Shown: in pieces, positions 54,085 to 64,000 of the stretch | How the letters are laid out: each line of letters opens with the position of its first letter | Position numbering within the stretch: the first letter of the stretch is position 1 | Assembly (NCBI GenBank): GCA_963995525.1 | Contig: OZ023213.1 | Coordinates: 49,810,592 to 49,874,591, forward strand | Source of the DNA: Escarpia spicata | Lineage: Eukaryota; Annelida; Polychaeta; Sabellida; Siboglinidae | Reading direction: 5' to 3' | Length of the DNA stretch: 64,000 nt | Translations under genes and position numbers: made by a program | The notes under the pieces: model-generated | Told to the model about the DNA's origin: nothing | Database searches by the model: none | The model's input: the letters and a program-made list of their open reading frames with translations, nothing else

Positions 54085-54900
54085 ACGTCACACTCTTTTA
54101 AACAATCATTATAACTATTTATTTATTTATATTCACGGGTGCACCTAAAATGCAAACAAACAGTCCTATACAAGAATCATTTATTTATTTATTTAGTCAT
54201 TTCTATTCACGGGTCATCTAATGAGTCACAAACATTCATACGCAACTATAAATATGGGTGGAAATATCCATGCAATTCGGTGATGTTGCGGCTGAAATTG
54301 TTGAACGGAATCCGTGAAGTGTGCACCACCTGTTGTGTTTGGCTACTTAACACAGGCGAGATTTGAACACGCCACACACGACACGACTTCACCATAAACT
54401 GCACAACTCAAACGGCTAAACAAACAACTTACACAAATTATGTAAACATTCATATACATATTTATTTATTTATTTCTATTCACTGTCCGCAAACAAACAG
54501 TCCTATACAAGAATCATTTATTTATTTATTTAGTCATTTCTATTCACGGGTCATCTAATGAGTCACAAACATTCATACGCAACTATAAATATGGGTGGAA
54601 ATAGCCATGCAATTCGGTGATGTTGCGGCTGAAATTGTTGAACGGAATCCGTGAAGTGTGCACCACCTGTTGTGTTTGGCTACTTAACACAGGCGAGATT
54701 TGAACACGCCACACACGACACGTCTTCACCATAAACTGCACAACTCAAACGGCTAAACAAACAACTTACACAAATTATGTAAACATTCATATACATATTT
54801 ATTTATTTATTTCTATTCACTGTCCATCTAATGAGGCAAACAAACATTCATATACAACTATAAATATATATACAAGAATATTTTCATTTATTTATTCAGT
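54085..54900. repeat. 341-bp direct duplication in Polinton B right part
   Basis: The sequence from about 54150 to 54490 recurs at about 54491-54831 with very few differences (for example AAATATCC/AAATAGCC). Shared phrases include CAATTCGGTGATGTTGCGG and GTGCACCACCTGTTGTG. A third partial copy of the TCTATTCACxGGTCxxCTAATG phrase lies at 54905. (TTTA)n runs separate the units. No gene is recognised. Confidence 0.8.
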
Positions 54901-54912
54901 CGCTTCTATTCA

Positions 54913-55354
54913 CAGGTCGCCTAATGAAGGGCCACCCAAAGCCTGGGGACGTGGGCACACGCTCCGCGCCGTAGCAGCTGGAACGCCTACGCCCCGACCT
55001 CTTCCGACACGAACATGCACAACGCCGCCTCCATTACAACCAAGACGGGGCGATCGGCCGATTGCCATCGTACACGGCATCGCTAGGCCAAAGTGGCGCG
55101 ACCCCGACACAAATTTATGGGTGTCGCTCCCTCCTCGCACACGGGAACGAGACTCGGACACCCATTTGGCCGCTCCTGACCCATGGGAGGTGACAGAACG
55201 GCTCGAGCTTAGCCTACCACCACCCCTACGCACCCCAGCAGCAATCTTGCCTCGGTGCCCCGTGCGGCGTCGACCACAGAACGGATTTGGCTTACCACGC
55301 GATTACGTCCCGCCAGATCGCCCTAGAATACCCTTCGCCATCCTCCGTAGTTAA
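54913..55354 (+). CDS. Possible exon, Pro/Arg-rich, unrecognised
   Basis: An acceptor-like TTCTATTCACAG (ending about 54916) precedes a frame open for about 146 codons to TAA at 55352-55354. The content is Pro/Arg/Thr-rich (GRGHTLRAVAAGTPTPRP, then DTNLWVSLPPRTRERD). There is no ATG near the 5' end. It could be an element-specific or host-derived exon, or chance openness in GC-rich DNA. Confidence 0.3.
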
Positions 55355-56430
55355 ACTTCATTTCTTCCTCATTAATCTATATAACAATCAACGACTAGTC
55401 GTTTGATTCTTTCCAACGCACAAAACCACTGTATGTCCCTACGCACTCCATAGTAGGCTTGCTTATAAACGAAACACTGTACGCTATAAATACACTACTA
55501 CTAGAAAGCGTCACGACTCACGACAAAGCAGGAACGTTACAGCTGTCGCTAGCAGGTTACGGACTTTACACCAGTGCCTGTATCAAGTTTCACAACAACC
55601 CAGCGTAGAACTTTTATACGTGGTTATGATTATAGCCACTTTCGACCGCCTCAACGCAGCTCCAATTAACAGGCAACTCTTTTATACAGTGGTTTTATGC
55701 CGGTACAATGGTTATAGGCAATATTCAGTTGTTTTAGTCCTACCTTAGCGATCCAAACAGCGCCACTGAGTGCAGAGAAACATTACAGCAGTCGGTCGCT
55801 AGCCAATTAGCAGGCAACTCTTTTATACAGTAGTTTTATGCCGGTACAATGGCTATAGGCAATATTCAATTATGTTAGCCCTACCTTGGGTCTGACGATC
55901 AAAAGGGACCACTAGAGTGCAGAGAAACGAAAACACACACACGCAAAGGGCACGGGGTCAACGCTTTGTGCCGGTACAATGGTTATAGACAATATTCAGT
56001 TGTTTTAGTCCTACCTTAGCGATCCAAACAGCGCCACTGAGTGCAGAGAGACATTACAGCGGTCGGTCACTAGCAGCGTCCGGACTTTACACCAGTCCAT
56101 GTATCAGGTTTCACAACAACACAGCCGCCTAACAGCGTAGAACTTTTATACGTGGTTATGTACTGGTACAGTGATTATAACCACTCAGTACTAATTTCGT
56201 ACTCATCAATGCACCCCCAATTAGCAGGCAACTCTTTTATACAGTAGTTTTATGCCGGTACAATGGCTATAGGCAATATTCAATTATTTTAGCCCTACCT
56301 TGGGTCTGAAGATCAAAAGGGACCACTAGAGTGCAGAGAAACGAAAACACACACGCAAAGGGCACGGGGTCAACGCTGAACATCCCCTTAATACAGCAGC
56401 TTGTGGTCTCAAACTCATTATAAGCCTCTG
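55355..56430. repeat. Subterminal repeats of Polinton B right end
   Basis: Phrases such as GGCAACTCTTTTATACAG, TGCCGGTACAATGG and TAGGCAATATTCA recur in four partly overlapping blocks (about 55670-55800, 55810-55950, 55970-56090 and 56220-56350). TTTTATACAG looks TATA-like, so promoter duplication is possible. No gene is seen. Confidence 0.7.
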
Positions 56431-56500
56431 ATTTGTTGTTGAGCCTGTCAATCACTCCCCTCAAGTATAGAGAAACGAAACACATACATTACACGCACTA

Positions 56501-58376
56501 CCCAGATAGCACAACTACAGCGGGCCGACGGCGGGCCGACAGCGGCAAAGTCATCGGCCCGCTGTGGGCATCCGCCTGCGGGCCGAGGGATTTTTTGTCC
56601 GGCGGCTCGCCTTCGGGCCGAGGGCGGCTCCTAGTCGGACGCCGATACTCTGCCGATGGTTAGCCGCTTATATGCCGACTGTGCCTAATTTTGCTAAATG
56701 TGTGTATTGTGTGTGTTTTCAAGTAATAAGACCAAATTATACACTTATGTGTATTGGTCTTATAACTTGAACATTTCAATAGTAATCATCATGCATTGTA
56801 ACTCTAATGTTAAAATGAACATTACTTGATAAAAATTCATCAATTTATTGAGATTACCTGGAATTTGGAAGTTCAAAACAATAAAATAATATAGTAATAT
56901 ATTATTTAGGAACATAAATGTAATCTGCTTCAAAAATAGAATGGGTGTCGAGTATCCCATCCAATTATTATAAACTAAAATTAAATACGTAAACAACTCC
57001 AGTGCTCATAACAAACACATAATTTAATACAAGAAAATCAAAAGGCAAAGTTGCAATTAGTGTCCATATTCATATAAAAAAGCTGCTTAATTATTAGTGT
57101 TCATAAACGCTTTTCTGCTACATCCAGCTGCATTTGCCATCCGGTGCTGTCTAACACAATTCCCGTCAGAGGAAGTCTTGGAGTACTTTCGAATTTTCTC
57201 CTGATGTTGTATACGTCAGTGGCAGTGTTGCCACTCCACACCCTCTGACAGCATCTGGAATATTAACGTACAAATATTTAATTTCTTCAATGAAGGTACA
57301 CATTGTACAATACATATAGTATCTATAAAATGTGTAAAATATTAAACATATATTTTGTCTCACAATAAGGTCACATAAAATAATTTTACTTGACTTTTAT
57401 AAAAATAAATTCCCGGTTTCTCATCAGCACAAACATTTTAAAATAACTTCCACAAAACTTTATTTTGACATAATTACCCTTTGATTAAATGTGCATGCAA
57501 TAATTCTGCGCAAAAAGAGAAAACTGTATTTCACGCCAAACCAAAGGAATGTGCCTACTTGTAAGAAATACATTCAGTAGACATCTTAAGACTTTGAAGT
57601 TGTTAATTGTTGACGATGAGTTGCATTAATAGTTGTTATAATACCGTCATCAGGATCAACATACACACATTTACCATAAATCGCACCCCTCGTTTACATA
57701 TTAATAAAGTTCTGGTGAGAAACCTGGAATTGTTTTATATAGCCCTAAAGTAAAGCGACATAAATGGCAGAAATTGGGTGGGCCATAAACTGGCAGAAGA
57801 CGTCTAGTGTAAGCACTTCACCTATCACACATTTACCCTGTCACACTAACAAACAGGAACATGCAGCACAGGGACAGCATTTGTGGTTGTTAAGATCCGT
57901 TCATCTTCATCATATCGTCGTCATCCATAGCCTATATAGGGCGGCCACAATCATGACATCACGTTATTCTGCCCCACATTTTATTTAATGTTTTACGCAT
58001 AAATAACAAGTTTCCACACAATCAAATGTGTGTTTATAAAGTCATGCCCAGATTAATGTATTTGAATAATCTAGAAATATACAAAGATTTACAACAGAAT
58101 GTCTAAAAACGTACCTTTTCCCCCGGAGCTCTGCTTTTACTGTTCCCTCTAACTGTCAGTCTTGACTCTGTTCAAAAATGGCAGTACACCGTAGTGTCAA
58201 ATGTCACTACCCCAGTGCTCCAGCCGAGGCTAAATAAATGATAAATGACTAACGGACTCTTACATGAGGTCAACGGCGGCTAGGGAGCGGCTGGCAGGCG
58301 GCTGTCGTGTGCCGACGAGTGCCGCTTCCCAGCCGCTCAGATCCGCCCTCGGGCCGAGGGTGGCGTGCTGGCTGGG
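56501..58376 (-). mobile_element. Short-TIR DNA transposon, inverted copy in Polinton B right TIR
   Basis: Reverse complement of the 16323-19029 element without the LTR insertion, with termini CCCAGATAGCAC and GTGCTGGCTGGG. Both flanks carry TA. The uninterrupted left TIR of B (GCCCTTTAGTGTG at about 31447) shows the empty site with a single TA, so a 2-bp duplication is supported. No intact coding frame is seen. Confidence 0.85.
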
Positions 58377-58626
58377 TAAGGGCAACAGGTCAGCGTCGTT
58401 GGGTGGTCCTATCAATCAAAGGTAATTAAGGGTAATTAAGGGTATTTAGTTCCGCTGCTAAGTTTTAGGAAAAAGTGCAAAATCCTTTGATGTTGACTTT
58501 TTCTGTATAGATGCTAAGTTTTAGGAAACAAATTTGGGGCGGAGCCTATTTCTTTGATCTTTCTTTGATCTTGGGTACATGACCTTTTTACACGGGGGCC
58601 TTAGCCACCCCATTACTACTTGACTA
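58377..58626 (-). repeat. Right TIR and target duplication of Polinton B
   Basis: Outer part of the right TIR (58377-58620), near-identical in inverse orientation to 31212-31452, followed by target duplication TGACTA (58621-58626). The inner part of the TIR lies left of the nested transposon (about 56430-56500). Confidence 0.9.
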
Positions 58627-60094
58627 CTCAAATGCACTTATGTCAGAGCAGGTAAATATTGTAAAAAAAATAATTTCCTAAAAATATGCTGCACTTTTTT
58701 TCGTAACCAAGCAAGAAGTCTAACAGTGTCCTGACCCGAAATAGATATGGCAATTTTGGAGAACAAAATTGAAATAAATATATTTTAGAGGCACTCCTAT
58801 CTCAAACACTGTGCAATTTGTAATTCATCCACATGTTTTTTTCTATATACACATTTCAAAAGTGCCACCCTATTTGACAAGGCACCATATGAGTAAGCAT
58901 TTTACTGTTGGACATATTCTAATCTGGCATAACTCTACACTGTACACACTTTCTCATCCGGCGTATATAAACACCTAACCCTATTTTCCAGAAAGTCCAG
59001 TATGTGTTCTGTAAACGTATCACATACAGGCAGTTCATGCTATGACTTTGGTGTGACGCCACAGATGCTGCGCGAGACCAAGCGGGCATCCCACCAGTAG
59101 AACCTGGAGCACCCCACATTGGACTCACTGCCAACAGACGCCCAATAAATTGGCTGCTCACTCACTTTACTTGTTTTGTATTGTTTTAGGTTTGTTTTTT
59201 GTGTGCTAAATTTGTAAGGATTTTCTCCTTATCTCAATGATATCTGATCCAGATCTCACAACTTTATATTTTAAATGGTTGTTTTGTGTGTGTGTATACT
59301 GTTATGTTGTTGTTACAAAATAAATTGATTTGATTTCATCCGTATAGTTATACAGCAATTCACCAGGTGGCGATACTGCGCCAAGAGTCGGGAATTCGAT
59401 GCCGATGGGATCAAATGCTTAAATTTAGTAACTTCTAGGTGAAATATGGACTCGACATTTTGAATAACGCACACACAAACTCCATATATATACCACCAAC
59501 GACCACACTGTCCACTGACACCTCATATTATGTGGCCGTGCGTGCTCGTGCACCTTTCTGTCGTACCGGAACAAACGAATACTTTGATCGACGAGGCATC
59601 GCTGCCTTTATACGCGGCGCGCGGACGTGGTCGTAGCACCGGGTAACTGGTCGCCTGGGCAGCATTACCACGTCGGCTAGTCGAAGCGACCAAATATATT
59701 TAGTCGCGTCGGCGGTGGATTTGGACCCATTGGCGGCGTTTTCGGAAAGAAATGTCGCCAAAGTGGTATGACTGCCGAAGTTATATCATCGCCGACGCGA
59801 CGTACCACATTGGGTGATGTTTTAGTTAATTCAGCGCCAATTTTTTTGAAACGTTTCAAATCAAATAAATCTATTATACTCAAGTTCTCGTGGCAAGCTA
59901 CTGTAATTATATGTTTGGAACAAATAACATAAAAAATGAAACTAAACTCTTATATTTGTTGTAGTTTGTTGAAGGGTTTGGATTTGACTTTGACGTTTTA
60001 ACATTAAACATTAAATATACTTATCATCATCATCATCATAGGTCGGCCGGGGCCGTAGCATAGATAAGCCGTTTCCATAAAGGTCGAGCGTTCA
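58627..60094. other. Flanking DNA; no gene recognised
   Basis: AT-rich with several AATAAA-like sites (for example 59145 and 59320), a short (GT)n near 59288 and a (ATC)n run at about 60023-60037. Frames are short; those at 58919-59161 and 59528-59883 (minus) show no family I recognise. Confidence 0.5.
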
Positions 60095-63000
60095 TCAGTG
60101 GTGGAGGTCTTTCTCTTCAATACCAAGGTCTTCACAGATCAGCTTGGTGTATGTGTTCTTGTGTTTCCCTCTTGTTCTTGCCCTGACTAAATGAAGGTCT
60201 TTCTCTTCAATACCAAGGTCTTCACAGATCAGCTTGGTGTATGTGTTCTTGTGTTTCCCTCTTGTTCTTGCCCTGAGTGGATGTCTGAAGGTCTTTCTCT
60301 TCAATGCCAATGTTTTCACAGACCAGCTTGGTGTATGTGTTCTTGTGTTTCCCTCTTGTTCTTGCCCTGACTGAATGAAGGTCTTTCTCTTCAATGCCAA
60401 GGTTTTCACAGATCAGCTTGGTGTATGTGTTCTTGTGTTTCCCTCTTGTTCTTGCCCTGAGTGGGTGTCTCAAGGTCTTTCTCGTCAATGCCAATGTTTT
60501 CACAGACCAGCTTGGTGTATGTGTTCTTGTGTTTCCCTCTTGTTCTTGCCCTGATTGGGTGTCTGAAGGTCTTTCTCTTCAATCCAATGTTTTCACAGAT
60601 CAGCTTGGTGTATGTGTTCTTGTGTTTCCCTCTTGTTCTTGCCCTGACTGAATGAAGGTCTTTCTCTTCAATGCCAAGGTTTTCACAGATCAGCTTGGTG
60701 TATGTGTTCTTGTGTTTTCCTCTTGTTCTTGCCCTGACTGAATGAAGGTCTTTCTCTTCAATGCCAATGTTTTCACAGATCAGCTTGGTGTATGTGTTCT
60801 TGTGTTTCCCTCTTGTTCTTGCCCTTAGTGGGTGTCTGAAGGTCTTTCTCTTCAATGCCAATGTTTTCACAGATCAGCTTGGTGTATGTGTTCTTGTGTT
60901 TCCCTCTTGTTCTTGCCCTGACTGAATGAAGGTCTTTCTCTTCAATGCCAATGTTTTCACAGATCAGCTTGGTGTATGTGTTCTTGTGTTTTCCTCTTGT
61001 TCTTGCCCTGACTGAATGAAGGTCTTTCTCTTCAATGCCAATGTTTTCACAGATCAGCTTGGTGTATGTGTTCTTGTGTTTTCCTCTTGTTCTTGCCCTG
61101 ACTGAATGAAGGTCTTTCTCTTCAATGCCAATGTTTTCACAGATCAGCTTGGTGTATGTGTTCTTGTGTTTTCCTCTTGTTCTTGCCCTGACTGAATGAA
61201 GGTCTTTCTCTTCAATGCCAATGTTTTCACAGATCAGCTTGGTGTATGTGTTCTAGTGTTTTCCTCTTGTTCTTGCCCTGAGTGGGTGTCTGAAGGTCTT
61301 TCTCTTCAATGCCAATGTTTTCACAGATCAGCTTGGTGTATGTGTTCTTGTGTGTCCCTCTTGTTCTTGCCCTGACTGAATGAAGGTCTTTCTCTTCAAT
61401 GCCAATGTTTTCACAGATCAGCTTGGTGTATGTGTTCTTGTGTTTCCCTCTTGTTCTTGCCCTTAGTGGGTGTCTGAAGGTCTTTCTCTTCAATGCCAAT
61501 GTTTTCACAGATCAGCTTGGTGTATGTGTTCTTGTGTTTCCCTCTTGTTCTTGCCCTGACTGAATGAAGGTCTTTCTCTTCAATGCCAATGTTTTCACAG
61601 ATCAGCTTGGTGTATGTGTTCTTGTGTTTCCCTCTTGTTCTTGCCCTGAGTGGGTGTCTCAAGGTCTTTCTCGTCAATGCCAATGTTTTCACAGACCAGC
61701 TTGGTGTATGTGTTCTTGTGTTTCCCTCTTGTTCTTGCCCTGATTGGGTGTCTGAAGGTCTTTCTCTTCAATCCAATGTTTTCACAGATCAGCTTGGTGT
61801 ATGTGTTCTTGTGTTTCCCTCTTGTTCTTGCCCTGACTGAATGAAGGTCTTTCTCTTCAATGCCAAGGTTTTCACAGATCAGCTTGGTGTATGTGTTCTT
61901 GTGTTTTCCTCTTGTTCTTGCCCTGACTGAATGAAGGTCTTTCTCTTCAATGCCAATGTTTTCACAGATCAGCTTGGTGTATGTGTTCTTGTGTTTCCCT
62001 CTTGTTCTTGCCCTTAGTGGGTGTCTGAAGGTCTTTCTCTTCAATGCCAATGTTTTCACAGATCAGCTTGGTGTATGTGTTCTTGTGTTTCCCTCTTGTT
62101 CTTGCCCTGACTGAATGAAGGTCTTTCTCTTCAATGCCAATGTTTTCACAGATCAGCTTGGTGTATGTGTTCTTGTGTTTTCCTCTTGTTCTTGCCCTGA
62201 CTGAATGAAGGTCTTTCTCTTCAATGCCAATGTTTTCACAGATCAGCTTGGTGTATGTGTTCTTGTGTTTTCCTCTTGTTCTTGCCCTGACTGAATGAAG
62301 GTCTTTCTCTTCAATGCCAATGTTTTCACAGATCAGCTTGGTGTATGTGTTCTTGTGTTTTCCTCTTGTTCTTGCCCTGACTGAATGAAGGTCTTTCTCT
62401 TCAATGCCAATGTTTTCACAGATCAGCTTGGTGTATGTGTTCTAGTGTTTTCCTCTTGTTCTTGCCCTGAGTGGGTGTCTGAAGGTCTTTCTCTTCAATG
62501 CCAATGTTTTCACAGATCAGCTTGGTGTATGTGTTCTTGTGTGTCCCTCTTGTTCTTGCCCTGACTGAATGAAGGTCTTTCTCTTCAATGCCAATGTTTT
62601 CACAGATCAGCTTGGTGTATGTGTTCTTGTGTTTCCCTCTTGTTCTTGCCCTTAGTGGGTGTCTGAAGGTCTTTCTCTTCAATGCCAATGTTTTCACAGA
62701 TCAGCTTGGTGTATGTGTTCTTGTGTTTCCCTCTTGTTCTTGCCCTGACTGAATGAAGGTCTTTCTCTTCAATGCCAATGTTTTCACAGATCAGCTTGGT
62801 GTATGTGTTCTTGTGTTTCCCTCTTGTTCTTGCCCTGACTGAATGAAGGTCTTTCTCTTCAATGCCAAGGTCTTCACAGATCAGCTTGGTGTATGTGTTC
62901 TTGTGTTTTCCTCTTGTTCTTGCCCTGACTGAATGAAGGTCTTTCTCTTCAATGCCAATGTTTTCACAGATCAGCTTGGTGTATGTGTTCTTGTGTTTTC

Positions 63001-64000
63001 CTCTTGTTCTTGCCCTGACTGAATGAAGGTCTTTCTCTTCAATGCCAATGTTTTCACAGATCAGCTTGGTGTATGTGTTCTTGTGTTTTCCTCTTGTTCT
63101 TGCCCTGACTGAATGAAGGTCTTTCTCTTCAATGCCAATGTTTTCACAGATCAGCTTGGTGTATGTGTTCTAGTGTTTTCCTCTTGTTCTTGCCCTGAGT
63201 GGGTGTCTGAAGGTCTTTCTCTTCAATGCCAATGTTTTCACAGATCAGCTTGGTGTATGTGTTCTTGTGTGTCCCTCTTGTTCTTGCCCTGACTGAATGA
63301 AGGTCTTTCTCTTCAATGCCAATGTTTTCACAGATCAGCTTGGTGTATGTGTTCTTGTGTTTCCCTCTTGTTCTTGCCCTGACTGAATGAAGGTCTTTCT
63401 CTTCAATGCCAAGGTCTTCACAGATCAGCTTGGTGTATGTGTTCTTGTGTTTTCCTCTTGTTCTTGCCCTGACTGAATGAAGGTCTTTCTCTTCAATGCC
63501 AATGTTTTCACAGATCAGCTTGGTGTATGTGTTCTTGTGTTTTCCTCTTGTTCTTGCCCTGACTGAATGAAGGTCTTTCTCTTCAATGCCAATGTTTTCA
63601 CAGATCAGCTTGGTGTATGTGTTCTTGTGTTTCCCTCTTGTTCTTGCCCTGACTGAATGAAGGTCTTTCTCTTCAATGCCAAGGTTTTCACAGATCAGCT
63701 TGGTGTATGTGTTCTTGTGTTTCCCTCTTGTTCTTGCCCTGACTGAATGAAGGTCTTTCTCTTCAATGCCAATGTTTTCACAGATCAGCTTGGTGTATGT
63801 GTTCTTGTGTTTTTCTCTTTTTCTTGCCCTGACTGAATGAAGGTCTTTCTCTTCAATGCCAATGTTTTCACAGATCAGCTTGGTGTACGTGTTCTTGTGT
63901 TTCCCTCTTGTTCTTTCCCTGATTGGGTGTCTGAAGGTCTTTCTCTTCAATGCCAATGTCATCACAGATCAGCTTGGTGTATGTGTTCTTGTGTTTCCCT
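60095..64000. repeat. 90-bp minisatellite with 1,189-bp higher-order period
   Basis: Units of 90 bp (with 94-bp and other variants) contain CAGATCAGCTTGGTGTATGT and AAGGTCTTTCTCTTCAATGC. Blocks repeat at an offset of 1,189 bp (for example 60406-60870 and 61595-62059). On minus the 90-bp unit gives a 30-residue repeat (KNTYTKLICENIGIEEKDLH), open for up to 273 codons (63144-63965). 94-bp units and a TAG-bearing variant repeatedly shift or stop the frame. I regard it as a satellite, though a repetitive exon continuing beyond the window cannot be excluded. Confidence 0.85.

Larger units (their letters stand above)
31212..58620 (+). mobile_element. Polinton/Maverick B, complete, with two nested elements
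   Basis: The element begins AGTAGTAATGGGGTGG at 31212 and ends with the exact reverse complement at 58620. It is flanked on both sides by TGACTA (31206-31211 and 58621-58626), the 6-bp target duplication typical of Polinton integrase. Subtracting the nested 10,053-bp element (44026-54078) and the 1.88-kb DNA transposon (56501-58376) leaves about 15.5 kb, a normal Polinton size. It encodes a NADAR protein, ATPase, integrase, PolB, penton, capsid protein, protease, RPA-like protein and small ORFs. Several genes are intact or carry one or two stops, so it is younger than Polinton A. Confidence 0.9.

Noticed and set aside
60000..64000. A CRISPR-like array.
   Set aside because: Units are contiguous tandem copies without unique spacers and the context is eukaryotic.

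Overview
The window is eukaryotic repeat-rich DNA, most likely from an invertebrate animal (a mollusc-like or other marine genome is my guess; no host marker gene settles it). It is dominated by integrated Polinton/Maverick elements of the adintovirus type. These are virus-like transposons that encode a protein-primed family B DNA polymerase, a retrovirus-like integrase, a packaging ATPase, a double-jelly-roll major capsid protein, a penton-type minor capsid protein and an adenain-like protease. Almost every gene carries stops, frameshifts or deletions, so these are old resident copies.

Region 1 (about 1-14470) holds Polinton A, whose left end I could not define. Its genes all read on + : a broken NADAR gene, an RPA-like OB-fold protein, two unrecognised acidic ORFs, a C2H2 zinc-finger ORF joined to a broken PolB, then a small membrane protein, ATPase, integrase, second membrane protein, penton, capsid and protease. 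A 52-bp motif occurs before the PolB block and again before the ATPase-to-protease block and may be the promoter of both. Downstream (14470-19640) are a possible host or transposon exon, a 184-bp AACGTT-rich tandem repeat, a 1.9-kb short-TIR DNA transposon with a small LTR element nested inside it, and a hAT-like remnant.

Region 2 (19851-31422) is a near-identical direct tandem duplicate of 8290-19850 (offset 11,561 bp). It has the same inactivating mutations and differs at only a couple of dozen sites that I noticed.

Region 3 (31212-58620) is a complete Polinton B bounded by AGTAGTAAT/ATTACTACT ends and a 6-bp target duplication TGACTA. Rightward genes run NADAR, ATPase, a small basic/hydrophobic ORF, a 238-aa Polinton ORF, membrane protein 1, integrase with chromodomain, membrane protein 2, penton, capsid and protease. 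Leftward genes are PolB, unrecognised ORFs and an intact RPA-like protein. Convergent poly(A) signals separate the two blocks.

Region 4 (44026-54078) lies inside B. It is a second, gene-poor Polinton derivative with its own 6-bp target duplication (AACGGT), giant inverted repeats of about 3.7 kb, a zinc-finger ORF in each arm and three families of minisatellite. Its core keeps only a scrap of the 238-aa Polinton ORF. A second copy of the 1.9-kb DNA transposon sits in B's right TIR (56501-58376). The window ends in a 90-bp minisatellite with a 1,189-bp higher-order period (60095-64000).

The nesting gives a relative chronology. The AACGTT repeat came first and was hit by the DNA transposon, which was in turn hit by the LTR element. 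Polinton B inserted independently, and was itself hit by the 10-kb element and by another copy of the DNA transposon. The 11.6-kb tandem duplication, if real, followed B's insertion, because its junction contains the first 200 bp of B.
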